Assembly: GCF_016735675.1 (NCBI RefSeq) | Contig: NZ_JAERSG010000003.1 | Location: 434,001 to 498,000, forward strand | Source of the DNA: Nocardioides baculatus | GTDB taxonomy: Bacteria > Actinomycetota > Actinomycetes > Propionibacteriales > Nocardioidaceae | Length of the DNA: 64,000 bases | Direction: 5' to 3' | Notes under the pieces: generated by a model | Seen by the model: only the letters and a program-made list of their open reading frames with translations | The model's database searches: none | Told to the model about the DNA's origin: nothing | In this document: in pieces, positions 9,331 to 17,617 of the stretch | Layout of the letters: each line of letters starts with the position of its first letter | Numbering within the stretch: position 1 is the first letter of the stretch | Translations under genes and position numbers: made by a program

Positions 9331-10221
9331 TCACAGGAGGCCGGCGGCGGCGAGACCGGCGCGCAGCGCCGTGACCTCGTCGTCGTCCAGGGCGACCAGT
9401 GGGCCGCGGACGCGGCGGTTGTCGAGCACGCCGAGCAGCTCGAGGGCTGCCTTGGCGGTGGTGGCCCCGTAGTTCGGGACCCCCATGACGGCGTCGAACG
9501 CCGGGAGAAGTGAGGTGTGGATCCGCAGGGCCTCCGCGTGGTCGCCGGCGTCCCAGGCGTCGAGCATCGCCTTCAGCTGGTCGCCCGCGGCGTGCGCGAC
9601 GACGGACACCAGGCCTACGCCACCGTAGGCGAGGTAGCCGAGCGTGTTGACGTCGTCGCCGGAGTAGACGGAGTAGCCCATCTCGACCAGCTGCGCGGTG
9701 CGCGCGAGCAGGCCGGAGGCCTCCTTCACGGTCGTCACGTGGTCGTAGCGACGCATCGCCTCGTAGGTGTCGAGCTCGATCAGGCTGGCGGTGCGGCCGG
9801 GGACGTCGTAGAGCATGACCGGGAGGTCGGTGGCCTCGACGACGCTCGAGAAGTGGTGACGCAGGCCGACCTGCCCGGGCTTGTTGTAGTAGGGGCTGAC
9901 CAGCAGCACCCCGTCGACGCCGACCTTCTCCGCCTGCCGGGCCAGCTCCACCGAGTGGGCCGTGGCGTTGGTGCCGACGCCCGCGATCACGACGGCGCGG
10001 TCGCCGACCGCGTCCTGGACCGCGCGCAGGATCTCCCCGTCCTCGGCCACGGACGTGGTCGGGCTCTCACCCGTCGTGCCGCTCACGACGACCCCGTCGT
10101 TGCCGTGCTCGACGAGGTGGACCGCGATCGCCGCGGTGCCGTCGAGGTCGACGCTGCCGTCCTCGTGGAACGCGGTGGCCATCGCCGTGAGGAGACGACC
10201 GAACGGTGCTGCGGAGCTCAT
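9331..10221 (-). CDS. dapA: 4-hydroxy-tetrahydrodipicolinate synthase
   Basis: Condenses pyruvate with aspartate semialdehyde, the first committed step towards diaminopimelate and lysine. It has 296 residues, normal for the family. The GTTGE loop is near residue 49, the catalytic tyrosine region is YDVPGR (Y138) and the Schiff-base lysine is K166 in TVKEASG. It heads a dapA-rnj operon. The ATG has no Shine-Dalgarno sequence but has TAACCT 7 nt upstream. Confidence 0.97.
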   Translation of the reverse strand: MSSAAPFGRLLTAMATAFHEDGSVDLDGTAAIAVHLVEHGNDGVVVSGTTGESPTTSVAEDGEILRAVQDAVGDRAVVIAGVGTNATAHSVELARQAEKVGVDGVLLVSPYYNKPGQVGLRHHFSSVVEATDLPVMLYDVPGRTASLIELDTYEAMRRYDHVTTVKEASGLLARTAQLVEMGYSVYSGDDVNTLGYLAYGGVGLVSVVAHAAGDQLKAMLDAWDAGDHAEALRIHTSLLPAFDAVMGVPNYGATTAKAALELLGVLDNRRVRGPLVALDDDEVTALRAGLAAAGLL

Positions 10222-10228
10222 GACGGCA

Positions 10229-10234
10229 AGGTTA
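10229..10234 (-). promoter_or_regulatory. Leaderless -10 hexamer of dapA (TAACCT)
   Basis: TAACCT ends 7 nt before the ATG at 10221, and no ribosome-binding site is present. Confidence 0.6.
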
Positions 10235-10283
10235 TCGCCCCACGTCCGTCGCGCTGTCGTCGGCGAGCCGCATACTCGTGGGC

Positions 10284-10616
10284 ATGGCGTACGACGAGGT
10301 GCTGGCGCAGCGGATCCACGACCTGGTCGACGGGGACGAGGGCTGGACGTCGAGGAAGATGTTCGGCGGCCTCGGCTTCATGCTCCACGGCCACATGGCC
10401 GTCGCGGCCGCCAGCTCAGGCGCGCTGATGGTGCGCGCCGACCCGGCGCAGACGGCGGAGTGGCTCGACGGCGACACGGTGCGGCCGATGGAGATGCGCG
10501 GACGGGAGATGGCCGGCTGGCTGCTGGTGTCGCCGGACGCCCTCTCGTCCGACGAGCAGCTCGAGCTGTGGGTGGAGCGCGGCGCGACCTTCGTGCGCAC
10601 GCTCCCGCCGAAGTGA
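10284..10616 (+). CDS. TfoX/Sxy N-terminal domain protein
   Basis: A 110-residue protein consisting of a single TfoX N-terminal domain, with the typical opening MAYDE, the MFGGL motif near residue 25 and a C-terminal LPPK. The ATG at 10284 gives the canonical N-terminus; a GTG two codons earlier is possible. TfoX in gammaproteobacteria controls competence, but these short actinobacterial versions have no established function. It overlaps the next gene by 4 nt (GTGA), so the two are probably translationally coupled. Confidence 0.85.
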   Translation: MAYDEVLAQRIHDLVDGDEGWTSRKMFGGLGFMLHGHMAVAAASSGALMVRADPAQTAEWLDGDTVRPMEMRGREMAGWLLVSPDALSSDEQLELWVERGATFVRTLPPK

Positions 10617-11407
10617 GCCCCGACCTGACCCTGCCCGCCTGGTTGACGAGCGAGCAGCGGTCGACCATCGGCGCCTTGGCAGAGCGCAACCAGGCGGCCC
10701 ACGGCGACGACCTGCTCGGGATCCTGCTCAGCGGCTCGGCAGGCCGCAACTACGCCACCCCGCGCTCCGACCTCGACGTCGTGGTGGTCCTCACCGACGA
10801 TGCGGCCGCCACCCGGCAGACGGCGCACTCACCCGATGTCGACGAGCAGGTCGACTCCTGGTCGGAGCTGCTCGACGTCCCGGAGTTCGGCACCGGTGAC
10901 TGGTGGTTCCGGTGGACCTACGCACGCGCTCCGGTGCTGCTCGACCGCACGGGCGGCGAGCTCGCCGCAGCGGCCCAGCGCCAGGCGCTGCTCACTCCCG
11001 ACGAGGCCGACGCGGTCCTGATCGACCACGACCGCCTCGACGGCTGGGTCAACTTCGCCTACCGGGCCCTCAAGAACGACCGCGACGGCCGCCCGCTCGA
11101 GGCCCGGCTCGACGCCGCCGAGTCCGTCCCGTGGCTGCTCGACGTGGTGTTCGCGATCGCCGGCCGGGTGCGGCCCTACAACAAGTACCTCCCCTGGGAG
11201 CTGCGCCACCACCCGGTCGAGGGGTGGCCCGCCGATGACCTGCTCGGCCTGCTCGACCGCACGCTCGCCGGCGACGCCGGGGCCCTCCGGGAGACGTTCA
11301 CACGCGTCCGCGCGGCCTGTGCGGCGTACGACGAGCGGCGGGGGCACGCGCGCACGACGGAGATGATCGACGGCTGGGGCACCGAGCTCGGCGTGTTCGC
11401 GCCGTAG
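10613..11407 (+). CDS. Nucleotidyltransferase-fold protein (aminoglycoside adenylyltransferase-like)
   Basis: A 264-residue protein with a polymerase-beta-like nucleotidyltransferase core: LLSGSAGRN around residue 42 followed by SDLDVVVV, the paired acidic residues that bind metal. The C-terminal half is helical, as in kanamycin nucleotidyltransferase-like and stand-alone NT proteins. The GTG start overlaps the TGA of the TfoX-like gene. The substrate (nucleotide acceptor) cannot be inferred; resistance is one possibility but not supported by context. Confidence 0.8.
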   Translation: MSPDLTLPAWLTSEQRSTIGALAERNQAAHGDDLLGILLSGSAGRNYATPRSDLDVVVVLTDDAAATRQTAHSPDVDEQVDSWSELLDVPEFGTGDWWFRWTYARAPVLLDRTGGELAAAAQRQALLTPDEADAVLIDHDRLDGWVNFAYRALKNDRDGRPLEARLDAAESVPWLLDVVFAIAGRVRPYNKYLPWELRHHPVEGWPADDLLGLLDRTLAGDAGALRETFTRVRAACAAYDERRGHARTTEMIDGWGTELGVFAP

Positions 11408-11436
11408 GACTACCTGGCGGACTGCCGGACCACGGA

Positions 11437-13167
11437 CTACCGGACGACGATCCGGAAGACCCGACGGACCGACCCGCTCTTCCCGGCAAGCACGGTGGCG
11501 AACTTGCCCGACGACCTCGCCCCGACCCGGCCCCGGATCACGATCCGGTCGTCCCGGACCTTCCACCTCAGCCCACGCGGCAGCCGCCAGTCGACGCGTG
11601 CCTCCGACACAGGGCCGCGGAACCGGATGGCGGCGCGGTAGGGCGTGCCGCGGTGCGCCCGCGGCAGCCGGGTCGTGAGGAACGCGATCGACGACGCGCT
11701 GTCGACGGTCGACGTGGTGGGGGTGGTGATTGTCGTCAACGGTGTGGCCGTGCTGCCACCGGTCGACAGGGACACTGTGTAGGCACCGAGCGAGCCGTAG
11801 TCGCTGTAGCGACCGGCCTCCGAGGGCGTCCCCATCCCGGTGCCGTCCACGACCGCGACGTAGCTCGCCGCGGTCGCGGGCAGGTCGACGAGCCAGGTGG
11901 CGCTCATCGAGGCGTCGTCGGCGACGTCGGCGACCGGGTCGACGGTGGCCACCGTGGCGCCGAGCGGCGTGAGGATCGTCAGCCGGACGTCGAGGTTGCA
12001 GAAGCCGGCGGGTCCGGCGACGGAGAGGGCCGTCCGCCCGAAGGCGCTGAACGAGAAGGCATCGGTGTCGGCGCGGGTCGTGATCGCCCCGGCCACCGGG
12101 GTGCCCGCCTCCACGTGGGTCGCGCCGAGCAGGGAGCCGGCGTGGTCGTCGGCGACGACGGGGGCCGTCCGGGCGATGACCGCCGTGTCGTCCTCGACGT
12201 TGTTCGCGCCGGCGTACTCCCCCATCGACCAGTGCGAGGCGCGTCGGCCGTAGGAGGCGCCCATGATGGGGGCCCAGCCCTTCGCGCCGGCGTAGTAGGA
12301 CGCCTGGCTGGTCCCGTCGTGGCTCAGCCCGAAGGTGTGGCCGACCTCGTGGCTGATGATCTGACCCACGTCGTAGCCGCCCGTGCCCGATCCGTTGGTG
12401 AAGATCCAGGCCGGCTGGTAGTCGGTGGCGTTGACGCTGCCGAAGATTCCGACGTAGGAGAGACCGCCGCAGCCGCACCCGGAGCCGACCGAGTTGGTCG
12501 GGCTGATCACCACCGGCATGCCGTAGGTCAGGTCGGTGGCCGACGTCCGGGTGAGGGCCGAGGGATCCGGGCGGAGCGTGGTGACGTTGACGTCGAAGGG
12601 TGCGTAGTCCTCGGCCACCGTCTGCCACGCGAGGAAGATCTGCGCCCGTTCGACGGAGCTGAACGTCGAGCGGTCGGCGTCGATCGAGTAGGCCGGCGAC
12701 ACGATCTCGGCGCCGTTCTTCCAGCGAGTGCCGGAGTAGGTGGCGCCGTCGAAGTCGAGGTAGATGGTGCGGGTCGACCCCGGTCGCGACGACAGCGCGA
12801 ACACGTCGGAGGGGACCGCGTCACCCGGCATCGCGTCGGCCGTCACCTGCTGGGACGACGCGATCGCGTGGTCGGCGACGAAGACGCGGCCGCACTCGTC
12901 CACCCAGCTCGTGGCGTCGGCGGCCAGGTGCTCGACCTGCTCGCCCGTCAGGTCGTTGAGCGCGCGTACGACGGCGGTGCTGAGGCCGGACTCGAGCGCC
13001 GTCGACAGCCGGGTCGGCTGCTGGAGGAGGACCTGGGAGCACACGAGGTCGAGGAGCCCGGTCGCCGGGGCGGCCTGGGCGGGACCCGACGTACCGAGGG
13101 CGGCGACGCCGACGATCGCCGCGACGAATGCGCGCGCGACAAGGACACGAGACGAACGAACACCCAC
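11437..13167 (-). CDS. Secreted zinc metalloprotease, reprolysin/metzincin-like
   Basis: A 576-residue exported protein. A signal peptide (hydrophobic residues about 8-32, ending near AQAA) precedes a pro-region and a catalytic domain carrying HEVGHTFGLSHD from residue 273, the extended metzincin zinc-binding motif HExxHxxGxxH followed by Asp. A GCGCGG cluster lies upstream of the zinc site. After the protease come a beta-sandwich resembling pre-peptidase C-terminal domains and a Thr-rich linker leading to a last beta-rich domain. Start is GTG with GGGAG 10 nt upstream. It faces the nucleotidyltransferase gene tail to tail and is the second secreted protease of the window. Confidence 0.88.
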   Translation of the reverse strand: MGVRSSRVLVARAFVAAIVGVAALGTSGPAQAAPATGLLDLVCSQVLLQQPTRLSTALESGLSTAVVRALNDLTGEQVEHLAADATSWVDECGRVFVADHAIASSQQVTADAMPGDAVPSDVFALSSRPGSTRTIYLDFDGATYSGTRWKNGAEIVSPAYSIDADRSTFSSVERAQIFLAWQTVAEDYAPFDVNVTTLRPDPSALTRTSATDLTYGMPVVISPTNSVGSGCGCGGLSYVGIFGSVNATDYQPAWIFTNGSGTGGYDVGQIISHEVGHTFGLSHDGTSQASYYAGAKGWAPIMGASYGRRASHWSMGEYAGANNVEDDTAVIARTAPVVADDHAGSLLGATHVEAGTPVAGAITTRADTDAFSFSAFGRTALSVAGPAGFCNLDVRLTILTPLGATVATVDPVADVADDASMSATWLVDLPATAASYVAVVDGTGMGTPSEAGRYSDYGSLGAYTVSLSTGGSTATPLTTITTPTTSTVDSASSIAFLTTRLPRAHRGTPYRAAIRFRGPVSEARVDWRLPRGLRWKVRDDRIVIRGRVGARSSGKFATVLAGKSGSVRRVFRIVVR

Positions 13168-13269
13168 GACGGTGCAACTCCCACGCTGGAATCAATGGTC
13201 CCGAGAGGACGAGACCTATTGATACGGAGCAGAGATGCACGGCACGGTGACAGTCGAGCCACCTCAGAT

Positions 13270-13686
13270 TCAGTCGTTGGTCAAGGTTTCAACAAGGAGG
13301 GGGAGCACGTGGTGCTCGAGCATCGGCGCGAGGTCGTCGGGGTGGTCGTGCATCGGGGTCCAGCGCACTTCCGCGATCTCCGCCGACGCCACGGGCTCGG
13401 CGTCGGACTCGACCAGGAACACCGTCGAGTGGAGCGTGTGCCCGGGCTCGTTGGCGGCGTCGGAGTGGAACTCGCCGAGCAGCGTCGCCTCGGTGATGTG
13501 CAGCCCGACCTCCTCGCGGGTCTCCCGCAGCGCGGCGTCGCGGGCCGACTCCCCCGGCTCGAGCTTGCCGCCGACCAGCATGAACCGCTCGGTGCCCTTC
13601 TTGCGCACCGTCAGCACGTGGCCGTCGCGCACCAGTGCGATGGCCGCGACGACGATGTGCCGGTCGGGATCCATGCCCCGGAGCAT
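13270..13686 (-). CDS. NUDIX hydrolase
   Basis: A Nudix-fold pyrophosphohydrolase of about 138 residues. The full Nudix box G-x5-E-x7-RE-x2-EE-x-G is present as GKLEPGE then RETREEVGL near the middle. Such enzymes hydrolyse nucleoside diphosphates linked to other groups, for example oxidised nucleotides; the substrate is not evident. The start is uncertain: ATG 13686, ATG 13674 and a GTG at 13701 overlapping the upstream stop are all in frame, and none has a well-spaced ribosome site. It lies directly downstream of the phosphotransferase gene and is probably co-transcribed. Confidence 0.86.
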   Translation of the reverse strand: MLRGMDPDRHIVVAAIALVRDGHVLTVRKKGTERFMLVGGKLEPGESARDAALRETREEVGLHITEATLLGEFHSDAANEPGHTLHSTVFLVESDAEPVASAEIAEVRWTPMHDHPDDLAPMLEHHVLPLLVETLTND

Positions 13687-13697
13687 GTCAGGCCCGC

Positions 13698-14492
13698 TCA
13701 CAGCTCCCCGCGGTGCTCCTCGATCCAGGCGATCTCCTCGAGGTCGAGCTGTTCGGCGCCGTCGGCGACCCACGTCCGCTGGGGCTCGACGCCACGCGCC
13801 GCCAGGTCGGCGCGCAGGCGGATCACGGCACGGATCCGCGCGATGACCGCGTCCGCGACGTCGAAGTCCGGGAGGTCGCCGTACGCCTCGACGAAGGTGC
13901 GGGCCCGCGCGGCCCGGTCGGGCACGACCGGGAAGTGGTGCCACTCCAGCGCGTGCTCGTCGGACCTCAGCGGCGCGAACCAGTGCAGGGCGTACGCCAC
14001 GTCCGTGACCCGCGGTGCCGGGTGGAGGTAGTCCCAGTCGATGAGGGCGACGGCCTCGTTGTCGCGCCAGATGAAGTTCCACGGACCGGGGTCGCCGTGG
14101 CAGGGCACGACGCCCTCGCCCGCGACGGGGACCGCGCCCCACACCGCGTCCTCCGGCGGCGTCCAGCCGACTCCCGCGTCATGGATCGTCCTGAGCAGGC
14201 GGGCAGCGGAGGCGAGGCCCTGGTCGGTGTGCTGGTGGTACCAGCCCTCACCGCCGTCCGCGCCCTCGATGAACCCGAGCCGCTCGACACCGTCCTCGAC
14301 CCCCAACGGCTCGGGCACGCACCCGAGTCCCTGCGCGCGCAGGTGGCGCAGGTAGTCCTGCACGGTGGCCGTGTGCTCGCCGGCCGGGCGCGTGACCACG
14401 CCGTCCTCGATCGCGACGGGCCGGTGCAGCTCGTTGGCCTCCGCGGCCCGGTCGGCGGCGGCGAACCGGCTCTCGGGCTGCGTGTCGTCCAT
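13698..14492 (-). CDS. Aminoglycoside phosphotransferase (APH)-family kinase
   Basis: A 264-residue protein kinase-like small-molecule phosphotransferase. The Brenner motif appears as HGDPGPWN near residue 132 and the metal-binding motif as LIDWD about 15 residues later. The family includes choline, homoserine and antibiotic kinases; the substrate is unknown here. The ATG has TAGGGT 7 nt upstream and no Shine-Dalgarno, so it is probably leaderless and heads a two-gene unit with the NUDIX gene. Confidence 0.85.
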   Translation of the reverse strand: MDDTQPESRFAAADRAAEANELHRPVAIEDGVVTRPAGEHTATVQDYLRHLRAQGLGCVPEPLGVEDGVERLGFIEGADGGEGWYHQHTDQGLASAARLLRTIHDAGVGWTPPEDAVWGAVPVAGEGVVPCHGDPGPWNFIWRDNEAVALIDWDYLHPAPRVTDVAYALHWFAPLRSDEHALEWHHFPVVPDRAARARTFVEAYGDLPDFDVADAVIARIRAVIRLRADLAARGVEPQRTWVADGAEQLDLEEIAWIEEHRGEL

Positions 14493-14499
14493 GTGGGCG

Positions 14500-14505
14500 A
14501 CCCTA
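14500..14505 (-). promoter_or_regulatory. Leaderless -10 hexamer of APH-family gene (TAGGGT)
   Basis: TAGGGT ends 7 nt before the ATG at 14492. Confidence 0.55.
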
Positions 14506-14537
14506 GGGACGGACGACCTCCACGGCCACCGAGTTGT

Positions 14538-14888
14538 TCACTGCCCCAGCGCGCGGCGTACGGCCTCGAGCGCCTCGTCGTCGTCGAGGCCGAGCGTCCG
14601 CACCGTGGCGACGTACGACGACGCGGCGGCGCGGACCGACGACGAGACTCCGGTGCCGGTGACGAACGTGCCGGCGCGGCCGCGCGTCTCGACCACGCCG
14701 AGAGCCTCGAGCTCCTTGTAGGCGCGGGCGACGGTGTTGGCGGCGAGGTCGAGGTCCGCGGCGAGCGAGCGGACGGGCGGCAGCCGGAACCCTGGCGCCA
14801 GGGTGCCGGAGGCGACCTGCGTCCGGATCCCCTCGCGGACCTGCTCGAAGGGCGGGACCCCGGACGAGGTGTCGACCGAGAGCTTCAT
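14538..14888 (-). CDS. GntR-family regulator (short YtrA type)
   Basis: A 116-residue regulator made of a winged helix-turn-helix (about 10-75, including LPPVRSLAADL and ANTVARAYKELE) and a short helical tail, as in the YtrA subgroup, which lacks a large effector domain. Its ATG overlaps the folA stop codon (ATGA), so it is the last gene of a thyA-folA-gntR operon. YtrA regulators usually control ABC transporters; here no transporter is adjacent and the target is unknown. Confidence 0.88.
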   Translation of the reverse strand: MKLSVDTSSGVPPFEQVREGIRTQVASGTLAPGFRLPPVRSLAADLDLAANTVARAYKELEALGVVETRGRAGTFVTGTGVSSSVRAAASSYVATVRTLGLDDDEALEAVRRALGQ

Positions 14889-15388
14889 GCCGCCGGGTCC
14901 ATCCGCTCGAGCCACGTCCACTGGCAGCCCTCGCCGACCTCGCGGCGGACCTCGACCCACTCGTCGGCGGCGAAGTCGGGGTAGAAGGCGTCGCCGGGTG
15001 GTGAGAGGTCGACCTCGGTGAGCACCTGGTGGGTGGCGTGGGGCAGCGCGAGCGCGTAGATCTCGCCGCCGCCCGCGATCATCACGTCGCCCGGCAGCTC
15101 GGCGGCGAGGCCGAACGCCTCCTCCAGCGAGTGCGCCACCTGGACGCCCTCGAAGCCGGGGTCGAACGACTTGTCGCGGGTCACCACGATCGTCGCGCGG
15201 CCGGGCAGCGGTCGCCCGATCGAGTCCCACGTGCGGCGTCCCATCACGAGCGTGTGGCCGAGCGTCTCGCGCTTGAAGTGGGCGAAGTCGTGCGGCAGGT
15301 GCCACGGGATCGCGCCGCCGTCTCCGATCACCCGGTTGCGGGCGTGCGCGGCGACGAGGACCACCCGCTGGTCCGGGCGCAGGCTCAT
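14885..15388 (-). CDS. folA: Dihydrofolate reductase
   Basis: Reduces dihydrofolate to tetrahydrofolate with NADPH, regenerating the cofactor oxidised by thymidylate synthase. It has 167 residues. Family motifs include GAIPWHLP near residue 26, [12 protein letters not shown] and the IAGGGEIY nucleotide-binding segment. Its ATG overlaps the thyA stop codon (ATGA), indicating translational coupling, and its own stop overlaps the GntR start. Confidence 0.97.
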   Translation of the reverse strand: MSLRPDQRVVLVAAHARNRVIGDGGAIPWHLPHDFAHFKRETLGHTLVMGRRTWDSIGRPLPGRATIVVTRDKSFDPGFEGVQVAHSLEEAFGLAAELPGDVMIAGGGEIYALALPHATHQVLTEVDLSPPGDAFYPDFAADEWVEVRREVGEGCQWTWLERMDPAA

Positions 15389-16179
15389 ACGGCGATCGGT
15401 GCCTTGATGCCCGGGTGCGGGTCGTAACCCTCGACGGCGATGTCCTCGAGGTCGAAGCCGTCGATCTCGGTGATGTCGGGGTTGAGCACCAGCCGCGGCA
15501 GCGGGCGCGGCTCGCGCGAGAGCTGGAGGCGGGCCTGGTCGACGTGGTTGAGGTAGAGGTGGGCGTCGCCCATCGTGTGCACGAACTCCCCCACCTCGAG
15601 CCCGGTCACCTGCGCGACCATGTGCGTCAGCAGGGCGTAGGACGCGATGTTGAACGGCACGCCGAGGAACGTGTCGGCGGAGCGCTGGTAGAGCTGGCAG
15701 CTCAGCCGGCCGTCGGCGACGTAGAACTGGAAGAGCGTGTGGCACGGCGGCAGGGCCATGTCGTCGACATCGGCGACGTTCCACGCCGAGACGATGTGGC
15801 GCCGCGAGTCGGGCTTGGTGCGGATGCCCTCGACCAGCCGGCTGATCTGGTCGACGTGCCGGCCGTCGGGCGTGGGCCACGAGCGCCACTGGTAGCCGTA
15901 GACCGGCCCGAGGTCGCCGTTGTCGTCGGCCCACTCGTCCCAGATCGAGATGCCGCGGTCCTGGAGCCACTTCACGTTGGTGTCGCCGCGCAGGAACCAG
16001 AGCAGCTCACCGAAGACCGACCGCGTGTGCACCTTCTTGGTGGTCACGAGCGGGAAGCCCTCGGCGAGGTCGAAGCGCATCTGGTGGCCGAAGACGCTCA
16101 GCGTGCCGGTGCCGGTGCGGTCCGACTTCTCGACGCCCTCGTCGAGGATCCGCTGGAGCAGGTCGAGGTAGGCGCGCAC
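15385..16179 (-). CDS. thyA: Thymidylate synthase
   Basis: Methylates dUMP to dTMP using methylene-tetrahydrofolate. It has 264 residues, the same length as the E. coli enzyme, with catalytic C146 in LPPCHTLFQ, the [10 protein letters not shown] segment and the C-terminal [14 protein letters not shown] start. It is the first gene of thyA-folA-gntR. TAGAGT lies 6 nt upstream of the start with no ribosome site, so translation is probably leaderless. Confidence 0.98.
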   Translation of the reverse strand: MRAYLDLLQRILDEGVEKSDRTGTGTLSVFGHQMRFDLAEGFPLVTTKKVHTRSVFGELLWFLRGDTNVKWLQDRGISIWDEWADDNGDLGPVYGYQWRSWPTPDGRHVDQISRLVEGIRTKPDSRRHIVSAWNVADVDDMALPPCHTLFQFYVADGRLSCQLYQRSADTFLGVPFNIASYALLTHMVAQVTGLEVGEFVHTMGDAHLYLNHVDQARLQLSREPRPLPRLVLNPDITEIDGFDLEDIAVEGYDPHPGIKAPIAV

Positions 16180-16185
16180 AGGGCG

Positions 16186-16191
16186 ACTCTA
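16186..16191 (-). promoter_or_regulatory. Leaderless -10 hexamer of thyA (TAGAGT)
   Basis: TAGAGT ends 6 nt before the GTG at 16179. It overlaps the stop codon of the upstream methyltransferase gene. Confidence 0.6.
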
Positions 16192-16950
16192 GCCGCGCGG
16201 GACCCGCGCCTCGACCGACACGCACTCGACGTCGAACGCGAAGAGGTCCCCGTCGCGCCACGGCTCGCCCAGGTCGTCGTACGCCGTCCGCAGGCGGGCG
16301 TGCACGTCCTCCGACTGCGCCCGCCAGGTGACGCCGAAGTTGCCGATCGAGGTGAGGCCGGCCCACAGGTCGTCGGGCGCGACGTGCCACCGCCACGACC
16401 GGGTGCCGGCCTGCGTGACCGCGAGTCCGGCCTCGGTCAGGATGCCGGCCAACCCGTCGGGCGAGCGGTCGAAGTCGCGGTCCTCGGGCAGTCGCGGCGA
16501 CGGCGGACGAACGGCACCCACCTCGTCGAGCAGGCCACCCCACATCACCGCCTGCGGGGGTGGCGTACGGCCCCAGATCGTCGCGCGTACGACTCCCCCG
16601 GGCGCCGCGACACGGGCCAGCTCGCGCGCACCGGCACGCGGGTGGTCGACGTGGTTGAGCACGAAGCTGGCGGTCACCACCTCGAAGCCGTCGTCGGCGA
16701 ACGGCAGGTCGGGCAGCCCGCCGACGAGCGAGCCCGCCAGCGCAGCCATCTCGGGATCGGGGTCGATGCCGATCGCGTCGAGGCCGGCCTCACGCGCCGC
16801 CGCCACCAGGGCACCGGTGCCGCAGCCGACGTCGAGCAACCGGGCTCGGGACGGCAGGTCGGCGAGGATCTCGGGGATCGCGCCCGCGCACAGTCCCGCG
16901 AAGCTGCGCGCGTAGGTGCGTGCCACGTCCGTCCAGAGGTCTTCAGCCAC
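16189..16950 (-). CDS. SAM-dependent class I methyltransferase
   Basis: A 253-residue Rossmann-type methyltransferase. Motif I is LLDVGCGTGAL near residue 36, followed by an acidic residue in GIDPDPEM, and motif IV resembles FVLNHVDHP. The acceptor substrate cannot be determined. The chosen GTG at 16950 gives a compact domain; the frame stays open upstream but that extension is Arg/Pro-rich and non-coding in character. TAAGGT lies 8 nt before the GTG. It is followed closely by thyA. Confidence 0.85.
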   Translation of the reverse strand: MAEDLWTDVARTYARSFAGLCAGAIPEILADLPSRARLLDVGCGTGALVAAAREAGLDAIGIDPDPEMAALAGSLVGGLPDLPFADDGFEVVTASFVLNHVDHPRAGARELARVAAPGGVVRATIWGRTPPPQAVMWGGLLDEVGAVRPPSPRLPEDRDFDRSPDGLAGILTEAGLAVTQAGTRSWRWHVAPDDLWAGLTSIGNFGVTWRAQSEDVHARLRTAYDDLGEPWRDGDLFAFDVECVSVEARVPRG

Positions 16951-16958
16951 GGGGCGGG

Positions 16959-16964
16959 ACCTTA
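16959..16964 (-). promoter_or_regulatory. Putative -10 hexamer of methyltransferase gene (TAAGGT)
   Basis: TAAGGT ends 8 nt before the GTG at 16950; no ribosome-binding site is seen. Confidence 0.45.
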
Positions 16965-16984
16965 CGGGCAGGCTGGCGACCGCT

Positions 16985-17017
16985 GGTTGAGGTGCGAGCA
17001 CAGCGAGCCTCGAAACC
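16985..17017. repeat. Imperfect palindromic intergenic element
   Basis: GGTTGAGG and CCTCGAAACC arms surround two direct GCGAGC units separated by ACA. I recall similar 'cctcaacc / gcgagc' elements scattered between genes in Nocardioides-type genomes, but only one copy is visible here, so its dispersal is an inference. Confidence 0.45.
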
Positions 17018-17041
17018 CGCTTGTGGACGCCGCCCCTCGAC

Positions 17042-17058
17042 GCGGCAGATCCGGACGT
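17042..17058 (+). repeat. GCGGCAGATCCGGACGT direct repeat, copy 1
   Basis: A 17-bp sequence that recurs exactly 80 bp downstream (17122-17138). Shorter versions occur at 17410-17420 and 17431-17440, on the other side of the small hypothetical gene. Confidence 0.75.
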
Positions 17059-17121
17059 CAGCTCGGTGGCGCTGTGCGGTTGCTGCGGTCCACCAGCCGC
17101 ACCACAGCTACCGCACTGATT

Positions 17122-17138
17122 GCGGCAGATCCGGACGT
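17122..17138 (+). repeat. GCGGCAGATCCGGACGT direct repeat, copy 2
   Basis: Exact copy of 17042-17058, ending 3 bp before the stop codon of the minus-strand hypothetical gene. A GTGCGGT/ACCGCAC inverted pair lies between the two copies. Confidence 0.75.
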
Positions 17139-17140
17139 GG

Positions 17141-17401
17141 TCACCCGGACGAGTCCTCGACCGTGATCGATGACGGCAATTCATCACGCAGCCGACGAAG
17201 CAGTCGAGCCTTCTCGGACGAGTCGCCCGTCCACCTCATGCACTCGTCGTACGTGTCACGAAACAGACCCACGGATTCCCAGAGCGGCCACTCATCGCCG
17301 ATGCAGCCCTCGTGATCCCAGAACGGGCCGCCGTACGGCAGGTCGCGCAGCTCGACGTAGGTGATGCCGTCCACAGAGATGAGGCTACGCGGATCGGACA
17401 C
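17141..17401 (-). CDS. Small hypothetical protein
   Basis: An 86-residue acidic protein if started at the GTG at 17401; an upstream start at 17458 is possible but adds residues that look non-coding. It is rich in Asp, Glu and Trp with no transmembrane segment or recognisable motif. Its composition is less GC-biased than neighbouring genes. CGGCAGATC repeats flank it on both sides (17042, 17122, 17410, 17431), which hints that gene and repeats arrived or spread together. Function unknown. Confidence 0.55.
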   Translation of the reverse strand: MSDPRSLISVDGITYVELRDLPYGGPFWDHEGCIGDEWPLWESVGLFRDTYDECMRWTGDSSEKARLLRRLRDELPSSITVEDSSG

Positions 17402-17409
17402 CCTCGTCT

Positions 17410-17440
17410 CGGCAGATCCGCGCACTCGTCGCGGCAGATC
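17410..17440 (+). repeat. Two further CGGCAGATC repeat units
   Basis: CGGCAGATCCG at 17410-17420 and GCGGCAGATC at 17431-17440 match the core of the 17-bp repeats on the other side of the small hypothetical gene. Confidence 0.6.
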
Positions 17441-17617
17441 GTCGGGTCCGCAGCCCACGCATCTGCGGGCCTGCTCTGGGTCTCAGGTCAGGATCGCCAC
17501 GAGGACGGCTCCGACAACGATCAGCCCGATGACAACCGCAACGGTGAGGTGCAGCGGGTTGTCCTGAGGTGAGCTGGCGGACCGCGTTATGTTGCCGCTG
17601 GCGAACGGGGAGGACGA

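Noticed and set aside
10271..10276. CATACT as a leaderless -10 box for the TfoX-domain gene
   Set aside because: The spacing (7 nt) is right, but the first base departs from TANNNT; not strong enough to list.
17483..17600. Minus-strand frame encoding LTVAVVIGLIVVGAVLVAIL, a possible tiny membrane protein
   Set aside because: There is no ATG, GTG or TTG in frame between the upstream stop and the hydrophobic stretch.
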